Origin: Rebecca billardiae RCC1528
Lineage: Eukaryota > Haptophyta
Length of the DNA stretch: 64,000 nucleotides
Assembly (NCBI GenBank): GCA_965240325.2
Contig: OZ251222.1
Coordinates: 930,001 to 994,000, forward strand
Reading direction: 5' to 3'
Under the pieces are notes generated by a model that saw only the letters and a list, made by a program, of their open reading frames with translations, ran no database searches and was not told where the DNA came from. Each line of letters begins with the position of its first letter. The stretch's first letter is position 1. The translations under genes and the position numbers were made by a program. This document shows, in pieces, positions 10,536 through 21,065 of the stretch.

Positions 10536-13500
10536 CTACAGGTAGAGGTCGCTCGAGCGATTGCCCCACGCCTGCCTGACGGCCTGCTTGCTGCTGTCCG
10601 AGAGCTTGTTGGATCTGGCGCCGCACGCGCGGCGTCACCCCGAGTCCGACACGCAGCCACGGCGCACGTGCGCGCACGGGAGGCGGCGCGGGGGCGGGCG
10701 GGGGCACGCGCGCGTCAGCCGGGGCGCCTGCCCGCGCCCGCGCGCGGCAGGTGCGGATGGGGGTGGGTGCGGAGCCGGCCAGCCGCCTCGGCCACATTGA
10801 CCTCACCGCCGACACGTGTGCGCGCGGCCCCGCCGCCCCCGGAACGCCGCCGCGAGGGCGGCGGCGAGGGGGCGGCGCGCGAGCGGCGCGCGCGGTGTAG
10901 CAGCGCCGCTGTCTCGCGCGCTCGTGCCGCAGCGCCGAGCGCGCCGCCTCCGCCCGAGCGCGTGCGCGCAGGTGCCGTGCGTGTGCGTGTGCGCGTACAT
11001 CAGGCCGAGCGTCTGCAGCGTGGTGTTGTGCTTGAGAGCGTCGGCAAGCGCAGTGCCCGAGGGGTCGCCCAGCGCGTTCGTACTGCACGGCGCAAGGGGG
11101 ACGGCGCGAGGCGCGGCGCGGCGGGGTGGGGCGAGGCGGCGCGCGCTCAGCGCCGCCGTCGCGCGCGCGCGGAGGGGCGGCGCGCGCCGGGCTCGACCCC
11201 GCGCGCACGGCTGCGCGCGCGCCCCGCCGCCGCCGGCCGCCGACACGTGTGCGCGCGGCCCCGCCGCCCCGACCGCCGCCGCGAGGGCGGCGGCGAGGGG
11301 GCGGCGCGCGAGCGGCGCGCGCGGTGCAGCAGCGCCGCTGTCTCGCGCGCTCGTGCCGCAGCGCCGAGCGCGCCGCCTCCGCCCGAGCGCGTGCGCGCAG
11401 GTGCCGTGCGTGTGCGTGTGCGCGTACTGCAGGTAGAGCGTCTGCAGCGTGGTGTTGTGCTTGAGAGCGTCGGCAAGCGCAGTGCCCGAGGGGTCGCCCA
11501 GCGCGTTCTCACTGCACGGCGCAAGGGGGTCGGCGCGAGGCGCGGCGCGGCGGGGTGGGGCGAGGCGGCGCGCGCTCAGCGCCGCCGTCGCGCGCGCGCG
11601 GAGGGGCGGCGCGCGCCGGGCTCGACCCCGCGCGCACGGCTGCGCGCGCGCCCCGCCGCCGCCGGCCGCCGACACGTGTGCGCGCGGCCCCGCCGCCCCG
11701 ACCGCCGCCGCGAGGGCGGCGGCGAGGGGCCGGCGCGCGAGCGGCGCGCGCGGTGCAGCAGCGCCGCTGTCTCGCGCGCTCGTGCCGCAGCGCCGAGCGC
11801 GCCGCCTCCGCCCGAGCGCGTGCGCGCAGGTGCCGTGCGTGTGCGTGTGCGCGTACATCAGGCCGAGCGCCTGCAGCGTGGTGTTGTGCTTGAGAGCGTC
11901 GGCAAGCGCAGTGCCCGAGGGGTCGCCCAGCGCGTTCGTACTGCACGGCGCAAGGGGGACGGCGCGAGGCGCGGCGCGGCGGGGTGGGGCGAGGCGGCGC
12001 GCGCTCAGCGCCGCCGTCGCGCGCGCGCGGAGGGGCGGCGCGCGCCGGGCTCGACCCCGCGCGCACGGCTGCGCGCGCGCCCCGCCGCCGCCGGCCGCCG
12101 ACACGTGTGCGCGCGGCCCCGCCGCCCCGACCGCCGCCGCGAGGGCGGCGGCGAGGGGGCGGCGCGCGAGCGGCGCGCGCGGTGCAGCAGCGCCGCTGTC
12201 TCGCGCGCTCGTGCCGCAGCGCCGAGCGCGCCGCCTCCGCCCGAGCGCGTGCGCGCAGGTGCCGTGCGTGTGCGTGTGCGCGTACTCCAGGTAGAGCGTC
12301 TGCAGCGTGGTGTTGTGCTTGAGAGCGTCGGCAAGCGCAGTGCCCGAGGGGTCGCCCAGCGCGTTCCGACTGCACGGCGCAAGGGGGTCGGCGCGAGGCG
12401 CGGCGCGGCGGGGTGGGGCGAGGCGGCGCGCGCTCAGCGCCGCCGTCGCGCGCGCGCGGAGGGGCGGCGCGCGCCGGGCTCGACCCCGCGCGCACGGCTG
12501 CGCGCGCGCCCCGCCGCCGCCGGCCGCCGACACGTGTGCGCGCGGCCCCGCCGCCCCCGGAACGCCGCCGCGAGGGCGGCGGCGAGGGGGCGGCGCGCGA
12601 GCGGCGCGCGCGGTGCAGCAGCGCCGCTGTCTCGCGCGCTCGTGCCGCAGCGCCGAGCGCGCCGCCTCCGCCCGAGCGCGTGCGCGCAGGTGCCGTGCGT
12701 GTGCGTGTGCGCGTACCCCAGGTAGAGCCGCTGCAGCGTGGTGTTGTGCTTGAGAGCGTCGGCAAGCGCAGTGCCCGAGGGGTCGCCCAGCGCGTTCTCA
12801 CTGCACGGCGCAAGGGGGACGGCGCGAGGCGCGGCGCGGCGGGGTGGGGCGAGGCGGCGCGCGCTCAGCGCCGCCGTCGCGCGCGCGCGGAGGGGCGGCG
12901 CGCGCCGGGCTCGACCCCGCGCGCACGGCTGCGCGCGCGCCCCGCCGCCGCCGGCCGCCGACACGTGTGCGCGCGGCCCCGCCGCCCCGACCGCCGCCGC
13001 GAGGGCGGCGGCGAGGGGGCGGCGCGCGAGCGGCGCGCGCGGTGCAGCAGCGCCGCTGTCTCGCGCGCTCGTGCCGCAGCGCCGAGCGCGCCGCCTCCGC
13101 CCGAGCGCGTGCGCGCAGGTGCCGTGCGTGTGCGTGTGCGCGTACTGCAGGTAGAGCTCCTGCAGCGTGGTGTTGTGCTTGAGAGCGTCGGCAAGCGCAG
13201 TGCCCGAGGGGTCGCCCAGCGCGTTCGTACTGCACGGCGCAAGGGGGACGGCGCGAGGCGCGGCGCGGCGGGGTGGGGCGAGGCGGCGCGCGCTCAGCGC
13301 CGCCGTCGCGCGCGCGCGGAGGGGCGGCGCGCGCCGGGCTCGACCCCGCGCGCACGGCTGCGCGCGCGCCCCGCCGCCGCCGGCCGCCGACACACGGCGG
13401 CGCGCGCGCCGGCCTCGCCCCACCCCGCCCCACCCGCGCGCAGCGCCCGCTCCCCCGGCCCGCGGCGCGCCACCGACGGCGGCAGCGGCACAGCGCGCGC

Positions 13501-15196
13501 ACACAGCGCGCGCGTGCGCGCGCTGTGCGGCGCACCTGAGAAAGAGCGTCCGCAGCGCGGGGCTGCCCTTGAGCACGCCGGCCAGCGCGCGCACGAGCTC
13601 CTCGCCGATGCCGGTCTTGTCGAGGTCGAGGAACACGAGCGCTTCGGAGGCGCGCACTAGGTGCAGCAGCGCGGGGCCGTGCTCCTTCACCACCGCCACC
13701 TTGCCCATCCATTTCGCCTCCGCGAGCTGCATGAGCGCCTCCGCCGAGGGCAGCCCCACTGCCCGCGCCAGCGCCTCCAGCTCCACCACCGTGATCACCG
13801 CTGCCGGGCGCGCGCTGCGGCGCAGCAGGGCCTGCACGAGCGGGTGCTTGGCCTGCTCTGCGCCCAGCACCCACTCTGCGGCGTCGCAGTCGAGGTAGCC
13901 GACGGGGTACGGCGCGCGCACGCGCCGCAGTGACGTGCTGGCCGCGACCGCGTCGGCGAGGGCCGTGAGCGCAGCGCCCGACGGCAGGACCACGAGGAGC
14001 AGCTCCACGAGCCCATCGGCGAGTCTCACCGTCGGAGGGCGCGCGCTGCGCTGCAGCAGGGCCTGCACGAGCGGGTGTGCGAGCTGCTCTGCGTCCAGCT
14101 CCATCACCTTGGCGTCGCAGTCGAGAACGCCGACGGGGCGCGGCGCGCGCACGCGCCGCACCGACTGGCTGGCCGCGACCGCGTCGGCGAGGGCCACGAG
14201 CGCAGCGCCCGACGGCACGAACGCGAGGCGCAGCTCCTCGATCGTGTCCGCCGCCAGCTCGTCGAGCGGCATGCCCTGCCCCAGCCGGAGCACGTACACG
14301 AGCGGGTTCATGCCCGAGCGCCACGAGGGGAGGAAGACTTTGGTCACGAGCTGCGCCAACGACGTGACCAGCGAGGCGGCGAGCACGTACGGGTTGACGG
14401 GGTACTCCTGCGCGTGCGTCACGAGCGCGTACTTGGCGAAGATGTACGCCTGCAGCAGCACCTGCGGCGTCGCTTCGAGCGCCGACTCGTACGCGATGCG
14501 CACCGTCGCGTACCACTGGAAGAAGGCTTCCAGCCGGCCGTAGTCTGCGGGCAGGCCGGCGCACGCGAGCAGCGCGCGCGGGATGTACAGCCGGTTGCGG
14601 TTGTACGCGCGCATGGCGAGGAGCACGTCGAGGCCGAGGATGCCCACCGGACCGAGGCAGACGGCGAGCATGAGCAGATTCTCCTCGTAGCCCAGGTCCT
14701 CGTCCTCGAGCACGCTCGAGCCGACGTAGCGGACGATGCCGAGCATGGTGGCGAGGCACTGCAGCGAGACGAACGCGGTAGTGAGAGACGCCCACCACGG
14801 GTTGCCCGTGCTGTACAGCTGCACGATCAGGTAGATGTCGAGCCCGGCGTCCGCGATGAAGGCCGTGTGCGACGCGACGCCGTGCAGGTACACGCCCGCT
14901 GCGAAGAGGGAAGGCACGATCACCCGAGCGAGCGACAACTTCGATATGAACTCTATCCACTTGGACCAGAGCGTGCGCGTAGCGCTACGCGGGCGGCGGC
15001 TGGACGATGGTGCGCCCGGCCCATTGTCGCGGTTGCTGAGCGCTGCCTCCGAATCGTCGCTCCGCGCCGCGTCGTTGTTGATGATCGGGGCACGCGGTGC
15101 GGCGTCGCTCCGCGCCGCGTCGTTGTTGATGATCGGGGCACGAGGTGCGGCCTCGACATCTTCGTTCCACGCGGAAGTTGATCCGCACGCGCCCAT
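10536..15196 (-). CDS. XK-related membrane protein fused to leucine-rich repeats, eight exons
   Basis: Predicted 747 residues. Exons: 15196-13536; then 13229-13146, 12800-12717, 12369-12286, 11940-11857, 11511-11428 and 11082-10999 (84 nt each); last 10614-10536. All junctions are phase 2. Residues about 85-280 form a multi-pass segment resembling XK-related lipid scramblases (DAGLDIYLIVQLYSTGNPWW, ESALEATPQVLLQAYIF). Two about 75-residue blocks repeat at 280-430 (PSGAALVALADAVAAS / PSGAALTALADAVAAS). Then come ribonuclease-inhibitor-type LRRs: FLDLDKTGIGEELVRALAG, six repeats with the core NALGDPSGTALADALKHNTT, and a cap ending AWGNRSSDLYL. The Met at 15196 is chosen because MGACGST fits an N-myristoylation signal with a nearby Cys; the frame stays open to 15859. 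Donors are GTGCGC (exon 1) and GTACGCG (LRR exons). Role inferred: a plasma-membrane protein with a binding domain. Family call good, function unknown. Confidence 0.8.
10999..13229 (-). repeat. Tandem array: six units of about 429 bp, each one LRR exon plus intron
   Basis: Exon starts (plus coordinates 10999, 11428, 11857, 12286, 12717, 13146) are spaced 429 bp apart; one interval is 431 because of a 2-bp change. Each unit holds an 84-nt exon and a 345-347-nt intron. Introns are nearly identical: 11083-11427 and 11512-11856 differ at two positions. Flanking partial units continue at about 10800-10998 and 13230-13400. Confidence 0.97.
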
Positions 15197-15397
15197 GCGT
15201 ACGCGCGCGTGCGAGCCGTTTCGTCCGCACGGTCCTCGCCGGGGCCGATCGGGGCGCCGCCCCGAAGAGGCAGAAATGGAAAGTCGAGATCGGAGATCCC
15301 AACGAGTCAGGAGAGCTGCCCTCGTGCACACCTGTCCCTGCAGCTGTGTCTTTAAATTAGTCCACAGCACTTTCAACTTTACAGGTGCAGGCAGCCA

Positions 15398-15854
15398 GGC
15401 CAAGGGTAGTAAGGGTGAGCAACTCCGCTGGCGACAGCCGCGGAGGTCGGGAGGGCCAAGGGTGGTCAGGGTCGCCGACTCCAGCGGAGGCCGGCCCCGG
15501 AGCTTCGCTTCCGATTTTTTGCAGCGGCGCGGCGCGCTGGGCCGCCGCCGCTGTGGCGGGCCGCTCGGGGCGTGCACGGCGTGGGCTCGTGCGGCCGCTG
15601 CCGCGCACGCCGAGCGATCCGGCGCGGGCTCGCGGCTTGTCGATGGCCTCGCGCGCCGCAGCGCGACGCGCGCCTTGCCTAGCTTCGCCTGTCTCGCGCC
15701 TTGGCCGCCGTGCACGCGTGCGCCGCCAAACCGCAAGCTCGGCATACCTCTCAGCCGAGCGTGCACGTGCCTTGCGCGACGCGACGCGGGCATTGCCGCC
15801 AGGCGATGTAGCCGTAGTGCGAGCGCGCGCCGTGAAGCCTCGGCGCGGATCGAG
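15398..15854 (+). repeat. 457-bp inverted repeat, left arm
   Basis: The reverse complement of this block lies at 16136-16592 with only scattered mismatches. The spacer is 281 bp (15855-16135). It sits upstream of the XK-LRR start; both arms are GC-rich and stay open in several frames, but no domain is recognised. Confidence 0.93.
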
Positions 15855-16135
15855 AACAATGAAATGATGCCGCGTACGCGCGTGGACCGTCTGTTCGTTG
15901 AGCAGTGCTGAAAGCTGCACGACTGACTCTCTTGCCGGGGCGATCGTCACGTCGCATCGTCACGCAAGGCTCACACACACGTCATAGTGGCGTTCATCGT
16001 TTTGGCTACCACGCTCGACTAGTCTTCACGAGTCGCAGCGTCGCGATAGCCCATCGTTCAACGGAGGACCGTGATGTCCATTGGTGGTTGATGCGTCAGC
16101 AGTTGTCGACAGCTGACCGAGACGTTGAAGACACT

Positions 16136-16592
16136 CTCGATCCGCGCTGAGGCTTCACGGCGCGCGCTCGCACTACGGCTACATCGCCTTGCGGCAATGC
16201 CCGCGTCGCGTCGCGCAAGGCACGTGCACGCTCGGCTGAGAGGTATGCCGAGCTTGCGGTTTGGCGGCGCACGCGTGCACGGCGGCCAAGGCGCGAGACA
16301 GGCGAAGCTAGGCAAGGCGCGCGTCGCGCTGCGGCGCGCGAGGCCATCGACAAGCCGCGAGCCCGCGCCGGATCGCTCGGCGTGCGCGGCAGCGGCCGCA
16401 CGAGCCCACGCCGTGCACGCCCCGAGCGGCCCGCCACAGCGGCGGCGGCCCAGCGCGCCGCGCCGCTGCAAAAAATCGGAAGCGAAGCTCCGGCGCCGGC
16501 CTCCGCTGGAGTCGGCGACCCTGACCACCCTTGGCCCTCCCGACCTCCGCGGCTGTCGCCAGCGGAGTTGCTCACCCTTACTACCCTTGGCC
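16136..16592 (-). repeat. 457-bp inverted repeat, right arm
   Basis: Equal in length to the left arm (15398-15854). Both ends stop abruptly: outer end ccttggcc, inner end ctcgatccgcg. No clear target-site duplication was found. Confidence 0.93.
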
Positions 16593-16866
16593 AGGCACTC
16601 GCGCGGACGCCGAGCCTTGCGCGGGCGGAGTGCGCGTAAATACCGCCGTACCGGTAAGTAACAAGGGGCTTACAAATTGATGAGTACACCAGCTTGATCT
16701 TTCTAAGCCGCACCGCGGTACCGGTAGATGGTGGCTCACAAATTGATGAGTATCTACATACACGCTTCTTGATCCTTCTATATAACAAATCGAACCGCGT
16801 TCCTATTGAAATTGACTTCCTCTATTTCAAGCGGGTACATTTGATTACGGCCCGCGCCAGTCCGGT

Positions 16867-16897
16867 AGCAATGCCCCCCCCAGGGGGGGGCATTGCT
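16867..16897. repeat. Perfect hairpin, 15-bp arms
   Basis: agcaatgcccccccc (16867-16881) pairs exactly with ggggggggcattgct (16883-16897) around a single a. Confidence 0.95.
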
Positions 16898-17960
16898 TTC
16901 AAGGAGCGTGTGGCAGGATCCCGGGAACGCCCTTGTGTACCAGCACGACGTGGTGTCCACACTGGACTACAAGCTCAGTGCCAGCAAGCTCACCAAAGAC
17001 GAGCTGCGCAGCATGCGCACCACGATCCTGCGCCCTGTGTGGCAGCGTGTTGGGCTGCCGCACGCGTCCGCGCGCCGATCGCCGCGTGCGGCCCCGCCAA
17101 GACGTGGGGCATTGGCCCCGAGGATCCCCAGGCCAGAGATGCTGGGCAGAAGGTGACCACTCTGCTGAAGGCTGCGAACTCGCTGGCGGCGGATGGCCAC
17201 CTGGCCCGGAGCGCCCTCGGCGAGTGGCACGCCGGCCTGCACTCGCCTGGGTTTGCCCCTGCAGCGTACAGTACCCCTCGTTCGTCGAGGGCGGGCTGCC
17301 CGCGCCGAAGTCCAAGGCGCCAAGGCGCCAACGCGTGCCGCGTGCGAAAGCTGGACCGAGGTTACTCCGAGTCCGAGCTCCTGTCGCAGGACGGCATCGG
17401 GTCAATTGTGAGGGCCGTTGCACGAACTTCCGCGATATTGTGAGCTCGGTTCGCGCACATCCGCTCCTCGGCATGCACAGCGGCTTTGGCATGCGCTGCG
17501 CGCACATGAACGCGAGCTCCGCTGGCGGGGTGTCTGCACCGAGCACAAGGACGGCAAGGTCAGCGTGCTCATCACATGCTAAGACGACGAGTCGTCGTAT
17601 CAAGCGGCGCGTCGCAGTCGTCTGCAGTCGTCCCGACAGCGCCAACGTGTCCTCTGCTGCTTGCTCACCACCGTTGTCCCTGAGGGCCTTGTGCATCACA
17701 CGTGGCGCATCCCTCAGCGACGCTCTGGTGTCGTCGAGCTTTGCGAAGGGCTCTTGTCCGCACAAACGGCCTGGAGTCGTGCCTCTGCGGCTGCAATCGC
17801 CTCTTCAGGCCGCAACACGCGGTTGTCCAGCTGAAATTGCGACGGGGCGTTGCTCAGGAGGTCCGCCCCGAGTCGCTGGCGGCGCTGCCTGTCGCCATCG
17901 CCGCCGGCTCCCGGGCTCACGCCCACCGGCCGCGCCCGCTGGGTACGTGTGTAATGGCCG
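16893..17960 (+). pseudogene. Degenerate coding segment, possibly a retroelement reverse-transcriptase tail
   Basis: Several frames carry protein-like pieces in order: NALVYQHDVVSTLDYKLSA, DELRSMRTTILRPVWQRVGL, then (other frame) ACGPAKTWGIGPEDPQARDA and VTTLLKAANSLAADGHLARS. The arrangement of a helical segment ending in a GLP-like turn resembles the region after the catalytic core of LINE-type reverse transcriptases, but no catalytic motif is present. A competing minus-strand frame (16899-17765) also stays open. Treat the family as a guess; frameshifted decay is the better-supported part. Confidence 0.3.
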
Positions 17961-19742
17961 GTTAGTCCCCCTCGGGGCGCCAGTCCGGCTCAAAAGCGTT
18001 GCCCGCGGCTGGCGCGAGATGGCTGCCCGCATCGCTCCCAGCGTGGGCCGGCATCCGTCTCGCACAACGAGGGAGCGCCCACGCGGACACCACGGGCGCG
18101 ACGGCGCGTGTGGCGTTGCGGGTTGTGTGACATGTACGTGCTTGAGGTATCTACGCACATTGGCGCCTGTAATCTACCTCCATTGTCGCTTGGCTTGTGC
18201 AAGCGAGTAGCGACCGCTGCTGTGATCTTTGATAATCGTACGGCCACCCGCCCTAACAGCGCTGGCGCCCTGCTCGGATTCTTACCCTGCGCTCCTGGAT
18301 GAGTGAACGCGAGCAGTGCACGTAGCCTTCAGAGGGAGGCTGCCAGCGCGTGCGCGAGCTCTCGAGCCCATCCGATCCTTGCAGACACCCCCTGGAAGAG
18401 CTCCAGAGCCATACACGACAGAAGCTGCAGAAAAATCCCAATTCAAAAAGCAATCACCGTAATGCCTGGTATACTACCACAGGAGCGGAGACGCTGGCCC
18501 TGGAGCGGCGAGCGAAACTACATGCGAGCTGCGAGCGCTGACGGCATTCCATGAACGATGCGCAAACATCCACCACCGACAACTCCGGCCTCCCCCGGCG
18601 TTATGCACTTGTCTTTGCCCCGTGCACGGTCGGCGTGCACGTCGATCACAGGCCATGCGGAAGCAGGGACAACAGGAGCTGGAGAGAGGTGGATACGAGT
18701 CGCCCAGCGATGCCAGGGCCTGAAGAAGAGTCATCTACGACCATCAAACCCCATGAACCAAAAGCCTTGCGACGCGGCAACGCTTTTGGCTTTTGCCTCA
18801 ACTGCCGGCAGCCATCGTGCCCCGAGGGGGACTATTATTCACTATTCCGACCAAGGTTCCGTTTCAGACCCTTGCGATCGGCGACGAAGGGGCTGGCGAT
18901 GGCAACGTGCGTCGTGGGAGGGGCACGTTCGCGGTGCTGTGCGGCCGGGTGCGCGTGGGTGGAGAAGGCGAGGCTCGCGTACGTGCAGGAGCCGCAGCTC
19001 TAGGGCCTCAGGTCGCTCCAGCACGGCTGCGGCGTCGGCTTGCTCCCGCCCGCGCCTACCGTGGGCTACGCGCGTTGGCTCTTCTGCGACGAGCACGACC
19101 CTGCTGCTCTAGCGCTGATCGGCGACGTCGTCGTGGTTGAGAGCCTCTTCGGTAGTCCCGGTCCGCGTCGTCACGGCTATCTGAGGTGCGCGAGCGACGT
19201 GCGAAGCTGCACGTGCAACGCACTCTGCTCTCTCGCGCGCGCGCACAGTCGACAGCACGACATCTGCTTCTGGCGCAGCCTGTCATAACAGCGGCTTCGG
19301 CGCGCCCTCGCAGGCGCGCGCGGTTAATCCCTGTCGTGCAGCCAACGCGTGCGTGCGGCTGCGCGTTCGCGCACGCCGTCGAGCATCAAGGCGTCTTGCG
19401 TGCACCGCTGGTCCGCCGGTCGACGTCTGGGCGTCAGAGGCAGCCGAGTAGTCAGCATACGTCTGTATGATACTAGCGCTCTAGATAGCAGTGTCATTGA
19501 TGCGGTCGGCAGCGCGAGATCGGCCTGGGCATCTCGGATGATGTGCCCCTGAGTTGCAGTCAGAGGCGCCAGACCCAGATCGGGCCCGGCGCCTGAACCT
19601 GGGCTACTTGTCTGCGGCACGGCCGCAGCCTGGCCCGCTTCTTGCCGGCTTGGGCTGTCCACCCCGGTCGGCCAGCGGCCGGCGCGCGGCAAATAGCTCA
19701 TCCAGAGGCCGCGTGTCGCGCGTTCAGCCGCGCTGCCGAGCT
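17961..19742. other. No supported gene
   Basis: Open frames at 18551-19003, 18793-19140 and 19040-19288 contain protein-like stretches (for example PTVGYARWLFCDEHDPAALA near 19053) but no recognisable family and no consistent exon structure. Confidence 0.35.
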
Positions 19743-20225
19743 CTAGCTGCACTTCGCCACGAGCTCATGCAGCGCCACGAGCGCGGTGTCGCGCTGCTCG
19801 GCGTACTCACCTCCTGGCGCCGCCACCGACAGGTCGATGCACACGGGCCACACGGCCATGGCGATGAAGTGGCCAGCGGCTGCGTGGGGCTGGCCCTCGC
19901 GCAACAGCCGCTGCCTGTCCACGTCGAAGCGCCGCGCGTACGCCGCCGCCTGCGGCGTGGCTGCGTACACTTGTCACCAAACGCCGCGTCCGCGTCCGTC
20001 TCCTCGCCGCGCACCGCGTGCCACTCAACGCGCAGCTGGTGCAGCTTGGGCACGGCGGGCAGCGCGACGCGGAGCGCGGCGTGGTTCGCCTCGGCGGCGA
20101 CGCAGTAGCGCGACGCGGCGCGCGCCGCCTCGTCCGCCTTGATCCCGGGCGTTAGCATGTGCAGCATGCTCTTTGTCATGTCGCCCAACCTGTGCGCCAG
20201 CGCGGCCAGCAGCTTGCCCTGTCAA
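19743..20225 (-). pseudogene. Unknown alanine-rich protein fragment with a one-base frameshift
   Basis: The minus strand gives a protein-like segment (DMTKSMLHMLTPGIKADEAA, LPAVPKLHQLRVEWHAVRGE). At about 19972-19975 it changes frame and continues as VYAATPQAAAYARRFDVDRQ and AMAVWPVCIDLSVAAPGGEY to a stop at 19743. Adding one G in GACAAGTGTAC would restore the frame, so this is either a real one-base deletion or a sequencing error. No family is recognised. Confidence 0.4.
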
Positions 20226-20388
20226 CTGACAGGCTTCACGACAGGCCGACGGACGCTTGAGCGTGCTGCCCAAGGGCAAGGGCTCAATGAGCAAGTGGCG
20301 AAGTGCCTGCCGCAAAGTCTGTACGTACGATCGACTACGAGTCGTAATATAATCTGACCCGCTGCGCGCGCGGCGTCAACCGCCGTAG

Positions 20389-20518
<130 letters not shown>

Positions 20519-20640
20519 CGTATATTAATACTAGAGTCGCAGTGCATGACGGTCACAGACCGCGAGGCCGAGAGTCAGGTGCCGCGGGCAGGCACTACCG
20601 GCGTCGCCGTAACGAATACGACGACTCAGTCACCGTCACG

Positions 20641-20670
20641 CCAAAGGACCATCATTTGATGGTCCTTTGG
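20641..20670. repeat. Perfect hairpin, 14-bp arms
   Basis: ccaaaggaccatca (20641-20654) and tgatggtcctttgg (20657-20670) with a tt loop. It lies in otherwise featureless DNA between 20519 and 21065. Confidence 0.95.
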
Positions 20671-21065
20671 TCACGCGGCAGTCGCGGCACACCCGTGCAT
20701 TCCGTGCAAGTGCAACTCGGCCAATGCCGTCGAACCACTCGAACCGCGACTCCTAAGGCGGGCTCCTAGGGCAGTCCTGTGGCTGTGTGACGCGAGAGTG
20801 TCAGCGGCGCCGCGCAGGATTGGCAGGCCGCCTGGCCACGGCTGTCGAATGAGAGGCGGCAGGCCCGCTCTCGGCGGGCCCGATCAGTATTCCGCACTGT
20901 GCTGTGTGCACACAGTGACGCAGCGGGCACGCGCCTGCAATGGGTACGGATGGACAGCTCAAGGTGCCAACAGGCGGCGCCGCGCAGCGCTCACTCGGTG
21001 CGTCCACGGCGACCTATTGTCGCTCGTCGAACACACCCGCTGCCCACGATGGCTGCTGCACCCCC

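Noticed and set aside
10383-12725. Very long plus-strand ORF (780 codons) across the 429-bp array
   Set aside because: It is an Arg/Ala-rich shadow of the GC-rich repeat units. The minus strand explains the array with phase-consistent LRR exons and splice sites.
10999-13229. The 429-bp array as CRISPR or satellite DNA
   Set aside because: Units contain an in-phase exon with correct splice sites and lack short repeats with unique spacers.
12434-15859. Single 1,141-codon minus ORF as one uninterrupted protein
   Set aside because: Its C-terminal part reads through introns as low-complexity Arg/Ala sequence, and the N-terminal 220 codons lie in the inverted repeat. The spliced model from 15196 fits LRR periodicity and phase.
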